Shown: positions 35,221-44,099 of the stretch, in pieces | Numbering within the stretch: the stretch's first letter is position 1 | Layout of the letters: each line of letters opens with the position of its first letter | Origin: Bacteroidota bacterium | Lineage (GTDB): Bacteria; Bacteroidota; Bacteroidia; Chitinophagales; Chitinophagaceae | Assembly: GCA_023386235.1 (NCBI GenBank) | Contig: JAEWKC010000022.1 | Span: 1 to 64,000, forward strand | DNA: 64,000 nucleotides | Reading direction: 5' to 3' | Notes under the pieces: generated by a model | What the model saw: the letters and a program-made list of their open reading frames with translations, nothing else | Databases searched by the model: none | What the model was told of the DNA's origin: nothing | Made by a program: the position numbers and the translations under genes

Positions 35221-38085
35221 ATGAGTAATTTATTTTTAAGACAATCGCAGGAATTTCAAAAAAGACATATTGGCCCCAATAGGCAGGAAATGAAAGAAAT
35301 GCTGGAAATCATTGGTATTTCTTCGGTGCAGGAGTTGGTAGATAACACAATTCCATCTCAAATAAGACTGGAAAAAGATCTAAGATTACCGGACAGCATC
35401 AGCGAGCAGGAATATTTGCTGGATATATGGCAAACGGCCACTATGAACAAAGTTTATCGATCTTACATAGGGCAGGGATATTACAATACAATTACACCAT
35501 CAGTTATTTTAAGGAATGTTTTTGAAAACCCCGGATGGTACACGCAATACACACCTTACCAGGCAGAAATATCGCAAGGCAGACTGGAAAGTCTGTTGAA
35601 TTATCAAACCGTTATAGCAGATCTTACAGGCTTGGAAATAGCCAATGCTTCTTTGCTTGATGAAGCTACCGCGGCGGCAGAGGCCATGAGTATGCTTTTT
35701 GGCCGAAGCAATCCTAAAGAAATCACCAGAGCTAAATTTTTTGTTGACGATGCGGTATTGCAACAAACCAAAGATGTAATCAATACAAGAAGTACTCCGT
35801 TCGGTATTGAAGTTGTTACCGGAAAATATGATGAAGTGGATATTGATGAAAAATATTTTGCTGCAATTCTTCAATATCCAAACAGTAAGGGTTCAATAGA
35901 AGATTATCGTGCATTTATTGAGAAAGTACACAATGCCGGAGGTTATGTAATTCTGGCTGCAGATTTATTGGCGCTTACCTTGCTGGCTTCTCCCGGCGAA
36001 TTGAAGGCTGATGTGGCTGTAGGCTCTTCTCAACGTTTTGGAGTACCCATGGGCTACGGGGGGCCGCATGCCGCTTATTTTTCCACAAAAGAAGAGTTTA
36101 AAAGAGATATACCCGGAAGAATTATCGGCATTAGTGTAGATGCTTACGAGAACAAAGCATTAAGAATGGCGCTGCAAACAAGAGAGCAGCACATTAAACG
36201 GGAAAGAGCTACTTCCAATATTTGTACGGCACAGGCTCTGCTGGCCAATATGGCTGCCATGTATGCGGTTTATCATGGTCCTAAAGGCCTCAAAGAGATT
36301 GCCGAACGCGTTGCATTGATAGCGCAGACCATTGCAGAAGAACTGGCGGTGCTGGGCTTTGAAAATGAAAATAAGTATTTCTTTGATACGATCAGGATAA
36401 AAGCAGAAAGGTTATTGATAGAACCTATTGCTGATAAAAACAGCATCAATTTTTTCTATACAGAAGACGGGTTTATTCAAATATCTGTAGACGAGACTAC
36501 CACGCAACAGGATGCTTTGGATATTGTATATATTTTTTCTGAAGCGAAAGGTTTAGATGAAGCTACTATTGGCTTCGATTCAGAAGAATATACATTAAAC
36601 AACATCCCGGAAGCGCTTAACAGGAAATCTGATTTTTTAACACATGAAGTTTTTAATAAGCATCATAGCGAAACTAAAATGATGCGTTATATAAAAAAGT
36701 TGGAAAAGAGAGATCTGGCATTAAATATAAGCATGATCTCTTTGGGTAGCTGTACCATGAAGCTAAACGCGGCTACAGAAATGATTCCTTTGAGCTGGCC
36801 TGAGTTTGCAGCTATTCATCCGTTTGTGCCCGAAGGGCAGGCCAGAGGGTATGCTAAAGTCATTAAAGAATTAAGTGAATATCTTTCTGTAATCACAGGC
36901 CTGGACGCATGTAGCTTACAGCCGAATAGTGGCGCGCAAGGCGAATATTCCGGGCTGATGACTATTAAAAGATTCCATGAAGCCAATGGCAGCGCGCACA
37001 GAAATGTAGTGTTGATTCCTATCTCTGCGCACGGCACCAATCCTGCATCTGCGGCAATGGCAGGTATGAAAATCGTTATTGTTAAAAGTGATGATAAAGG
37101 GTTGATTGATGTAGATGATTTAAAAGAAAAAGCAGAGTTGCATAAAGATAATCTGGGTGCTGTAATGGTTACTTATCCATCTACTTACGGCATATTTGAA
37201 GAAAGGATTAAAGAGATTTGCCAGATTGTGCATGATAATGGGGGGCAGGTTTATATGGATGGGGCTAATATGAATGCCCAGGTAGGTTTTACCTCTCCCG
37301 GCAATATTGGTGCAGATGTTTGTCATCTTAATTTGCATAAAACATTTGCCATACCACATGGCGGTGGCGGTCCGGGCGTAGGTCCTATTTGTGTAAAAGA
37401 ACACCTGACGCCTTTTCTTCCGGGGCATGTAAGCTGTGGCAGCGAAGGAGCGGTAAGCGCGGCGGCATTTGGCTCGGCATCCATATTGCTGATTAGCTAT
37501 GCATATATAAAAATGCTGGGTGTAGAAGGATTGAAGAATGTAACTTCCTACGCGATATTGAATGCCAATTATATGAAATCCAAGCTTGAAAAATATTATC
37601 CTATTTTATATTCTGGTAAAAACGGAAATTGCGCACATGAGTTTATTGTAGATCTTCGGCCATTTAAATCTTCAGCCGGTATAGAGGCGGAGGATGTAGC
37701 TAAAAGACTGATGGATTATGGCTTTCATGCACCTACCATGAGTTTTCCTGTGCCCGGAACAATCATGATTGAGCCTACCGAAAGCGAAGATAAAGATGAG
37801 TTAGACAGGTTTTGCGATGCATTGATCAATATTTACAAAGAAATAAAAGACGTGGAAGAGGGCAGAGCCGACAAGAAAAATAATCCACTGAAAAATGCAC
37901 CGCATACACAACGTGTTATTTGTGCAGACAGCTGGGAGTTTCCTTACGACAGGCAGGTAGCCGCTTTTCCGCTGCCTTATGTGTATGAAAATAAATTCTG
38001 GCCTGCGGTATCAAGGGTTAACAATACGTACGGCGACAGAAATCTGATCTGTACCTGCGCGCCTACAGAAAGCTATGCAGAATAA
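35221..38085 (+). CDS. gcvP: Glycine dehydrogenase (decarboxylating), P protein
   Basis: A 954-residue fused P protein of the glycine cleavage system, holding both halves that are separate genes in some bacteria. Residues 1-450 are the non-catalytic half starting FQKRHIGPN. The C-terminal half binds PLP at the lysine of NLHKTFAIPHGGGGPG (about 706-721). It decarboxylates glycine and passes the aminomethyl group to GcvH. No gcvT or gcvH is next to it, and I saw no glycine riboswitch in the 100 bases upstream. A TATCTTTA at 35186 is a weak -7 candidate. Confidence 0.97.
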   Translation: MSNLFLRQSQEFQKRHIGPNRQEMKEMLEIIGISSVQELVDNTIPSQIRLEKDLRLPDSISEQEYLLDIWQTATMNKVYRSYIGQGYYNTITPSVILRNVFENPGWYTQYTPYQAEISQGRLESLLNYQTVIADLTGLEIANASLLDEATAAAEAMSMLFGRSNPKEITRAKFFVDDAVLQQTKDVINTRSTPFGIEVVTGKYDEVDIDEKYFAAILQYPNSKGSIEDYRAFIEKVHNAGGYVILAADLLALTLLASPGELKADVAVGSSQRFGVPMGYGGPHAAYFSTKEEFKRDIPGRIIGISVDAYENKALRMALQTREQHIKRERATSNICTAQALLANMAAMYAVYHGPKGLKEIAERVALIAQTIAEELAVLGFENENKYFFDTIRIKAERLLIEPIADKNSINFFYTEDGFIQISVDETTTQQDALDIVYIFSEAKGLDEATIGFDSEEYTLNNIPEALNRKSDFLTHEVFNKHHSETKMMRYIKKLEKRDLALNISMISLGSCTMKLNAATEMIPLSWPEFAAIHPFVPEGQARGYAKVIKELSEYLSVITGLDACSLQPNSGAQGEYSGLMTIKRFHEANGSAHRNVVLIPISAHGTNPASAAMAGMKIVIVKSDDKGLIDVDDLKEKAELHKDNLGAVMVTYPSTYGIFEERIKEICQIVHDNGGQVYMDGANMNAQVGFTSPGNIGADVCHLNLHKTFAIPHGGGGPGVGPICVKEHLTPFLPGHVSCGSEGAVSAAAFGSASILLISYAYIKMLGVEGLKNVTSYAILNANYMKSKLEKYYPILYSGKNGNCAHEFIVDLRPFKSSAGIEAEDVAKRLMDYGFHAPTMSFPVPGTIMIEPTESEDKDELDRFCDALINIYKEIKDVEEGRADKKNNPLKNAPHTQRVICADSWEFPYDRQVAAFPLPYVYENKFWPAVSRVNNTYGDRNLICTCAPTESYAE

Positions 38086-38111
38086 CAGGTTTGTTTATTA
38101 AACTTAAAATA

Positions 38112-38146
38112 AAAATGCTTCCCCGTAAAAAAGGAAGCATTTTCTT
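38112..38146. terminator. Bidirectional terminator between gcvP and the response regulator
   Basis: AAAATGCTTCC (38112-38122) pairs perfectly with GGAAGCATTTT (38133-38143) between two convergent genes. Confidence 0.75.
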
Positions 38147-38166
38147 TGTTTAGTATATTCAAACTA

Positions 38167-38862
38167 TTAAGGAGCTACTAGTCTGAAGCCATTACCATGA
38201 ATATTTACTATTTCAAGGTTTGGATCTTCTTTGATATATTTACGCAATTTAGCAATATATACGTCCATGCTTCTTCCATTGAAGTATGTATCACTGCCCC
38301 ATATTTTCTTTAATGCTTTATCACGCGGCAATAGATCATTTTTGTGCTCTGCCAGCATTTTAAGCAATTCGTTTTCTTTAGGAGATAATGTTTGTGTTTG
38401 TCCGTTGATGGTCAACTCTCTTAAGCGCGGATTGAAATGGAAACTTCCCAAATCAAACTCTATGTATTCATTGTCTTTATTCACTTCTTCGTTACGTTTT
38501 AGTATGGCTTTTATTTTCATCAGCAATACTTCGCTGTCAAAAGGTTTCGTGATGTAATCATCGGCTCCTAATTTATAACCTTGTATGATGTCTTCTTTCA
38601 TTGTTTTGGCGCTTAAAAAGAAAAGAGGCACATCGGGGTTGATATCTCTTATTTCTTCGGCTAGTGTAAAGCCATCCATATTGGGCATCATCACATCCAG
38701 TAAGCAGATATCAATATTTTCTCTTTGAAAAGCGGCCAACCCAAGGCGTCCATCTCTTTCCAATACTACATCATAATCGTTCAACTCAAGATAATTCTTC
38801 AAAACCATGCCTAAGTTTTGATCGTCTTCACAAAGAAGTATTCTGTATTTTTTTTGTTCCAT
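38167..38862 (-). CDS. OmpR/PhoB-type response regulator
   Basis: A 231-residue two-component regulator. The receiver domain (about 5-120) has the acidic pocket CEDD (15-18 region), the phospho-acceptor Asp in DICLLDVMMPNMDGF and the lysine in ADDYITKPF. The C-terminal winged helix (about 135-230) binds DNA, with the recognition segment NGRSMDVYIAKLRKYI. No histidine kinase gene is adjacent, so its partner must be elsewhere. It is the only obvious transcription factor of a classical family in the window. Confidence 0.93.
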   Translation of the reverse strand: MEQKKYRILLCEDDQNLGMVLKNYLELNDYDVVLERDGRLGLAAFQRENIDICLLDVMMPNMDGFTLAEEIRDINPDVPLFFLSAKTMKEDIIQGYKLGADDYITKPFDSEVLLMKIKAILKRNEEVNKDNEYIEFDLGSFHFNPRLRELTINGQTQTLSPKENELLKMLAEHKNDLLPRDKALKKIWGSDTYFNGRSMDVYIAKLRKYIKEDPNLEIVNIHGNGFRLVAP

Positions 38863-38971
38863 TGTATTAATTTTATAAATTTAGTTTGTTAGTTACTATA
38901 ATATTTTTAAATAAAAAATATTAATATATATTAATTATCAATAATCATGCTAATAATTTTAAGTAAAATGA

Positions 38972-39871
38972 TTATTGCCATAAGTTTTCTGGGTAGGCGC
39001 CACTTTTTACCAATTCCATAACTTTTTCTTTTACTATCGGCGCGTCTTCTTTATACGTAACGCCAAACCAGACAGCGTCGGTAGGCACCACTTCTATTAC
39101 TCCCATGCCTTTTTTGATAAACAAGTCCGCTACTTTAGGCATTAAAAATTCCGACTTAATATCATCGATATTTTTAGAGAGGAAATCATCAAACTCCGCT
39201 ACGCACAGATCAATAAAGCTCTTATCGAAACAGAAAAAATTCATGCTTACATAAGTTTCCGGGTCCATTTCTACCAGGTTTTCTCCGTCTTCATAAACTA
39301 TTTTATCATCTTTCTTGTATATTTTAAGTCTTTCTTCAATGCCTGTAAGTTCTCCTTTTTCATTGGTAATAATTTCACCTCTGCTTACGCTGCCATTATC
39401 GCTAAGTGTATTTTTCAATTTGTAAGCTATTGACGCGTAGGTTTGTTCATTTACTTTTTCTGTAAGGAATTTATATGCTTTTTCAAAAGCGTCCTTTCCG
39501 TAGAAGTCGTCTGCGTTAATTACGGCGAAAGGCTCATTAACAGTGCCTTCGCAGCAAAGGATGGCCTGCGCGGTACCAAAGGGTTTTACTCTGTCGGCAG
39601 GAATGGTATACTTTTCTGTGCCGGTAGTCATCTTTTGAAAAACATATTCAACATTAATATGAGGCGCCATTTTAGCTTCAAACTTTTCCTGGAAATCTTT
39701 AAAAAATTCTTCGCGGATAATAAATACTACTTTTGTAAATCCTGCTTTAATTGCATCATAAACTGAGTATTCAAGAATAGTTTCACCGGATGGGCCAAAA
39801 GATTCCATCTGTTTCATGCTGCCATATCTGCTTGCCATACCGGCTGCCAAAATTACGAGTGTGGGTTTCAT
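38972..39871 (-). CDS. Sugar-phosphate nucleotidyltransferase-like protein
   Basis: A 299-residue NTP-transferase fold protein. LVILAAGMASRYGSMKQM (about 5-22) is the nucleotide-binding loop with the G-x-x-x-R-x(n)-K pattern, and NADDFYG (about 118-124) is the metal-binding DD motif. Such proteins activate sugar phosphates to NDP-sugars, but this branch has no assigned substrate. A role in feeding the glycan cluster at the left end is possible but not shown. It lies about 110 bases upstream of the response regulator on the same strand. Confidence 0.85.
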   Translation of the reverse strand: MKPTLVILAAGMASRYGSMKQMESFGPSGETILEYSVYDAIKAGFTKVVFIIREEFFKDFQEKFEAKMAPHINVEYVFQKMTTGTEKYTIPADRVKPFGTAQAILCCEGTVNEPFAVINADDFYGKDAFEKAYKFLTEKVNEQTYASIAYKLKNTLSDNGSVSRGEIITNEKGELTGIEERLKIYKKDDKIVYEDGENLVEMDPETYVSMNFFCFDKSFIDLCVAEFDDFLSKNIDDIKSEFLMPKVADLFIKKGMGVIEVVPTDAVWFGVTYKEDAPIVKEKVMELVKSGAYPENLWQ

Positions 39872-39989
39872 TGCTTTATAGTTTTTGTATTTAGTTAAAT
39901 AGTACGTAAAAATAGCAAATTATCGGTGAGTTACGAATAATCTATTTCCAATAATATCAAACGATTTCATAAATTTTTTATATTAGCGA

Positions 39990-40886
39990 ATGTTTTCTTA
40001 CCACCCTGGTTTATTTATACCCGAAAAAGTCATCGCATCCTGGTCAAAGGATGTAGCATTATATGTTTTGCGCACAGATACACTTCATCCTGTGGTAAGC
40101 GGCAATAAGTGGTTTAAATTAAAATATTATGTTCAGGACGCGCTGGATAAAGGCTACCGCAAAATGGCGACTTTTGGCGGATGCTTTTCTAATCATATTG
40201 TAGCCACCGCGTTTGCTACACAGCAGGCCGGCTTGCAGGCAACCGGCATTATAAGAGGTGAGGAACATTCCTTATTAAATTCTCACACACTGCAGCAGGC
40301 AAAAGAGTATGGAATGAATTTTTATTTTACCTCCAGAGAAACTTTTAAAAATAAAGATGAACTGAAAGAAACTTTTTCTGATTGCTATATCGTCAATGAA
40401 GGCGGGTATGGCGTATTAGGTGCAAAGGGCGCGAGTGAAATGTTAACCAATATTCCTGATTATGGATCGTTTGATTATATAATGATGGCTACAGGCACCG
40501 GCACTACAATGGCGGGAATAATCAACGCCGCATCCATTCACCAGAATGTAATAGGCATAAGCGTAATGAAAAACAATTATTCTCTTGAAAGAGAAATGAC
40601 AAGCCTGCTAACAGGTATTTCTTTACAGAAAAAATTCAAATTACTGCACGACTATCATTTTGGCGGGTATGCTAAAAATAGCGATGAGCTGATCAGTTTT
40701 ATGAATGGTTTTTATACAGAAACCGGTATTCCCACGGATTTCGTTTACACAGGTAAGGCAGTATTTGCTCTTAAAGAATTGATAGACAATGATATTATTC
40801 CGAAGTATTCTAAAATCCTGTTTATACATACCGGAGGTTTGCAGGGCAATTGTACGCTGCCAAAAGATAAACTGATATATCAATAA
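39990..40886 (+). CDS. ACC deaminase/D-cysteine desulfhydrase family PLP enzyme
   Basis: A 298-residue fold-II PLP enzyme. VSGNKWFKLKYYV (about 33-45) holds the PLP lysine, FGGCFSNHIVATAF the cofactor-contacting SNH motif, and MATGTGTTMAGI (about 166-177) the phosphate-binding loop. Members act on D-cysteine or 1-aminocyclopropane-1-carboxylate; the Bacteroidota branch has no settled substrate. It is followed by an exported protein gene 57 bases later. It opens divergently from the nucleotidyltransferase gene. Confidence 0.87.
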   Translation: MFSYHPGLFIPEKVIASWSKDVALYVLRTDTLHPVVSGNKWFKLKYYVQDALDKGYRKMATFGGCFSNHIVATAFATQQAGLQATGIIRGEEHSLLNSHTLQQAKEYGMNFYFTSRETFKNKDELKETFSDCYIVNEGGYGVLGAKGASEMLTNIPDYGSFDYIMMATGTGTTMAGIINAASIHQNVIGISVMKNNYSLEREMTSLLTGISLQKKFKLLHDYHFGGYAKNSDELISFMNGFYTETGIPTDFVYTGKAVFALKELIDNDIIPKYSKILFIHTGGLQGNCTLPKDKLIYQ

Positions 40887-40943
40887 ACTTTTTTAAGTAT
40901 TCTTTTGTCTTAGTTTCAATTCAATTGATTTATTTTTACGCCC

Positions 40944-41753
40944 ATGTTTAAAAAATTATTTAATATTTTACTCTTTGTAATCATTACCGAATCAGCATTT
41001 GCTCAGAATCCGCTCCCTGATTTTTCTATTGAAAAAAATAATAAAAATGAGAACGTAATTTCCTGGCGCAATCCTTTCAGCTCATCGCTGATACAGCTGG
41101 TAGTGCAGCGTTCAATGGATAGCGTCAAAAATTTCAGATCGGTGCACGCTTCTGAAAATCCGGCACAGGCAACAGGTTTATATTCCGAAGTAGCTGGTTC
41201 AAAATACTATTACAAAATTTTTTACATGTTGCAAGACGGCTCTTATTACACCACTGCCACTAAAACGGTGGCCTCAGGTTTTGAAACTGCCGGGCTTATA
41301 AGCTACCTGAATAATTATGACACGATTGTAGTGGCAAGTAGTGGCACAAGAACCAATTATCTGAAAAATAACTTTAACCGCTTGCGCGATTCTGTAATCA
41401 ACAATACGGCAGACAGCCTTGTGTATATAAGCGGAAATGTGGTTAACTACGTGCATTATGTACCCAGGATGAGCGCGGTGGCAGGGGCACAGTCCGGTTA
41501 TAAGTTCATATCAAATTATGTGTATATCAATACGGAAGGTAATCCTGTAATAAAGCTTCCTTACAACGATTATTATAAATATTCGATGATCATTTACAAC
41601 AGAGACGGACGGGAAGTGTTGTATAATATAGGTGGTTTTAACAGTAATGAATACGTTTTGAGTAAAGCCAGCTTTATTTATCCCGGGCTTTATCCGTATG
41701 AAATAAAGTTTAACAATCAGGTAAGAGATAAAAACAGTATTGAAATAAGATAA
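40944..41753 (+). CDS. Exported protein of unknown function
   Basis: A 269-residue protein with a signal peptide (about 1-20, cleavage after AFA or AFAQ). The sequence after it alternates beta strands, with VISWRNPF followed by LVVQRSMDSVKNF reminiscent of a fibronectin-like fold that reads text such as durations. YYKIFYMLQDGSYY and VYINTEGNPVIKLP are further beta-rich blocks. I do not recognise a named family. It lies between the PLP enzyme and a small lipoprotein, all on the + strand. Confidence 0.72.
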   Translation: MFKKLFNILLFVIITESAFAQNPLPDFSIEKNNKNENVISWRNPFSSSLIQLVVQRSMDSVKNFRSVHASENPAQATGLYSEVAGSKYYYKIFYMLQDGSYYTTATKTVASGFETAGLISYLNNYDTIVVASSGTRTNYLKNNFNRLRDSVINNTADSLVYISGNVVNYVHYVPRMSAVAGAQSGYKFISNYVYINTEGNPVIKLPYNDYYKYSMIIYNRDGREVLYNIGGFNSNEYVLSKASFIYPGLYPYEIKFNNQVRDKNSIEIR

Positions 41754-41802
41754 ACGGGTTACTTTTTCTAAGAACGGTAATTAATAGTAAAAATAATAAA
41801 CA

Positions 41803-42150
41803 ATGATAAAGAACAAACTGAAACTCCTTGCGCTACTGGCTTTTCCTATAATATTTGCAGCATGTGAAAATACAGACCAAAACAGTCCGGAAGTATCTAT
41901 TGAAGCCAAAGACGGCAATATTAATGTAAACTCAAGCGGCCTCGAAAAATTTACGGATTCTACCATAAAAGGCAACGCTAATGTAAATATTTCTAAAGAC
42001 GGCAACGTATCTATAAATGGGAAAGAGCTGGGCGTAAATGTAGATTCTACAGGTGTGAACGTAAAAATGAAAGATGGAAAAGGCGTTACAATAGACTCTG
42101 AAAAAGTACAGGTAAACATCGGCGGATTTAAAGTAAATATTCAGAAGTAA
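41803..42150 (+). CDS. Small repeat-containing lipoprotein
   Basis: A 115-residue predicted lipoprotein with hydrophobic segment 7-18 and lipobox FAAC, giving a lipidated Cys20. The mature chain is a run of short beta-like units built on Asn-Val/Ile-Asn and Gly, as in GNINVNSSG, GNANVNISKDGNVSING, LGVNVDSTGVNV and VQVNIGGFKVNI, about every 10-15 residues. This suggests a small beta-solenoid or hairpin stack. Function unknown. A hairpin overlapping the next promoter follows. Confidence 0.7.
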   Translation: MIKNKLKLLALLAFPIIFAACENTDQNSPEVSIEAKDGNINVNSSGLEKFTDSTIKGNANVNISKDGNVSINGKELGVNVDSTGVNVKMKDGKGVTIDSEKVQVNIGGFKVNIQK

Positions 42151-42182
42151 CGTTTACCTAAATAATCAATCCAGATCATTCA

Positions 42183-42208
42183 TAGCACTTATTAAAGTGC
42201 TATTTTTG
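42183..42208 (+). terminator. Terminator-like hairpin after the lipoprotein gene, overlapping a promoter
   Basis: TAGCACTT (42183-42190) pairs with AAGTGCTA (42195-42202), followed by five T. The last bases also form the TATTTTTG -7 box of the fucosidase gene. Confidence 0.6.
42201..42208 (+). promoter_or_regulatory. -7 promoter element of the GH29 gene
   Basis: TATTTTTG, 16 bases before ATG 42224. The in-frame GTG at 42197 lies upstream of this box and is therefore not the start. Confidence 0.5.
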
Positions 42209-42223
42209 TTTAGAAACAATACT

Positions 42224-43774
42224 ATGACTATTATGTACAAATCTTTATCATCCTTTGCGGTAGCTTTATTTCTTTTGTTATGCATAAATGGCTATTCACA
42301 GCCTTTAGGCAATTTTGTAAAAATCAATTCTACCGATTCATATAGTAAAATAATTGCCAAGGCGGCAAACGTTACACCATCAGAAAGGCAGTATAAATGG
42401 CAAACCCTGGAGCTTACGGGCTTTTTACATTTTGGAGTAAATACTTTTACCGATAAAGAGTGGGGCACCGGAAAAGAAGATCCGGCCATATTTAATCCTG
42501 CAAAACTGGATGCGGAACAATGGGTGAAAACTATGCACGACGCAGGTTTTAAGCAGCTGATCATTACGGCTAAGCACCATGATGGTTTTTGTCTGTGGCC
42601 CACAGCTACTACAAAACACTCAGTAGCCGCAAGTCCCTGGAAAAACGGTAAAGGAGATGTAGTAAAGGAAGTAGCGGATGCCTGTAAAAAATATGGCGTT
42701 GGCTTTGGCGTATATCTTTCTCCCTGGGATATGAATTCAGAGCATTATGGTACGCCGCATTACAACGATTTTTTTGTACAGCAGCTTACAGAATTGCTTA
42801 CCAATTACGGGCAGGTAGACGAAGTGTGGTTTGACGGAGCCAAAGGAGAAGGAAAAGATCAGGTATATGATTTTGACAGGTGGTATGCTTTAATAAGAAA
42901 ACTTCAACCACAAGCCACTATCGCTATTATGGGACCCGATGTACGCTGGGTAGGCACCGAAACCGGCGTAGGCAGAACTACCGAGTGGAGCGTAATTCCT
43001 GCCGATCCTAATTTATTAAAAAATGTAGCTGCCGAATCGCAGAAAGATGTAGCCTTTGCACCGGTAGGAGATAAGCGCGGCGAGGATTTAGGAAGCAGAA
43101 AAAAGATTGTTGAAGCAGAAGGGTTGATGTGGTATCCCGCAGAAACAGATGTTTCTATCCGGCCGGGATGGTTTTATCACGAAGCGCAGGACAGCAAAGT
43201 AAAATCACCCGTAAATCTCATGAACATTTACTTTACGTCAGTAGGCAGAAATGGAGTACTCCTGCTCAATGTGCCGCCCAATAAGGATGGCCTGCTCAGC
43301 GATGCAGATGTAAAGAGTCTGTTGGGCTTTAAGGAACTGTACAATAAAACATTCTCTAAGAATTTTGCTGAAAACGCGTTTTTCTATGGAGACAATGGCA
43401 GAATGGCTGCAGCTGTTTACGATGGAAAATACGAAACATATTATACCACGCTGGCTAAGGATACAACTACCACCATAAATATAAATTTGCGCGACAGGCA
43501 TACGTTCGATTTATTATCGGTACAGGAAAATATATTGGTAGGACAGCGCATAGAAAAATTTGTATTGGAATATTTTGACAATAACAACAACTGGACGAAG
43601 CTTACAGAAGGTACTACCGTAGGTTTTAAACGCATATTGATGTTTCCGCAGGTAACAGCTCAATATCTGCGTTTCAGGGTGTTGTCTTCCAGGTTAAATC
43701 CTACAATTTCAGAGATTGGCTTGTACAAACTTCCGGAAGTTTCAGGAGAAGAGAAATTTTTAAAAGAAAATTAA
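42224..43774 (+). CDS. Alpha-L-fucosidase (GH29), exported
   Basis: About 516 residues. ATG 42224 or the in-frame ATG at 42233 gives a signal peptide ending NGYSQ. The GH29 barrel has FLHFGVNTFTDKEWG, AKHHDGFCLW (substrate-binding HH pair) and EVWFDGAKGE, whose Asp is the nucleophile. A C-terminal region from about residue 380 resembles an F5/8-type carbohydrate-binding domain. It should remove terminal L-fucose from glycans in the periplasm. It is a single gene bracketed by a shared palindrome at 42183 and 43993. Confidence 0.92.
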   Translation: MTIMYKSLSSFAVALFLLLCINGYSQPLGNFVKINSTDSYSKIIAKAANVTPSERQYKWQTLELTGFLHFGVNTFTDKEWGTGKEDPAIFNPAKLDAEQWVKTMHDAGFKQLIITAKHHDGFCLWPTATTKHSVAASPWKNGKGDVVKEVADACKKYGVGFGVYLSPWDMNSEHYGTPHYNDFFVQQLTELLTNYGQVDEVWFDGAKGEGKDQVYDFDRWYALIRKLQPQATIAIMGPDVRWVGTETGVGRTTEWSVIPADPNLLKNVAAESQKDVAFAPVGDKRGEDLGSRKKIVEAEGLMWYPAETDVSIRPGWFYHEAQDSKVKSPVNLMNIYFTSVGRNGVLLLNVPPNKDGLLSDADVKSLLGFKELYNKTFSKNFAENAFFYGDNGRMAAAVYDGKYETYYTTLAKDTTTTININLRDRHTFDLLSVQENILVGQRIEKFVLEYFDNNNNWTKLTEGTTVGFKRILMFPQVTAQYLRFRVLSSRLNPTISEIGLYKLPEVSGEEKFLKEN

Positions 43775-43792
43775 TCCCCATCAATGATTGAT

Positions 43793-43831
43793 AAAAAAAG
43801 CGAAATCAGAAGTGCTGATTTCGCTTTTTTT
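43793..43831. terminator. Perfect bidirectional terminator between the fucosidase and tRNA-His
   Basis: A 17-base perfect stem (43793-43809 with 43815-43831) with loop AAGTG, A tract on the left and T tract on the right. Confidence 0.9.
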
Positions 43832-43834
43832 GAG

Positions 43835-43909
<75 letters not shown>

Positions 43910-43922
43910 GTATTAAGGAGTG

Positions 43923-43952
43923 CAAAAATAAGTAATTCATTCATTATTCCAA
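43923..43952 (-). promoter_or_regulatory. Promoter of tRNA-His
   Basis: On the minus strand TTG, a 19-base spacer and TATTTTTG match the Bacteroidota promoter, ending 14 bases before the tRNA 5' end. Confidence 0.7.
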
Positions 43953-43992
43953 AAATAAAAAATATTAATCGTCGTAAATATTTCTTTATCTT

Positions 43993-44011
43993 TAGCACTT
44001 TAAAAGTGCTA
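43993..44011. repeat. Perfect 19-base palindrome
   Basis: TAGCACTTTAAAAGTGCTA, with arms equal to the hairpin at 42183-42202. It lies between the divergent tRNA-His and S41 protease promoters and may be an operator or hairpin. Confidence 0.6.
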
Positions 44012-44047
44012 TATTATTAATATTTATACAAAAAATGTAGTGTAAAT

Positions 44048-44076
44048 TTGAACAAATATAACTTTTGTTATTTTTG
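44048..44076 (+). promoter_or_regulatory. Promoter of the S41 protease gene
   Basis: TTG (44048-44050), an 18-base spacer and TATTTTTG (44069-44076), 23 bases before the ATG at 44100. Confidence 0.6.
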
Positions 44077-44099
44077 AATGTCAAAAGAGTCGTATATTA

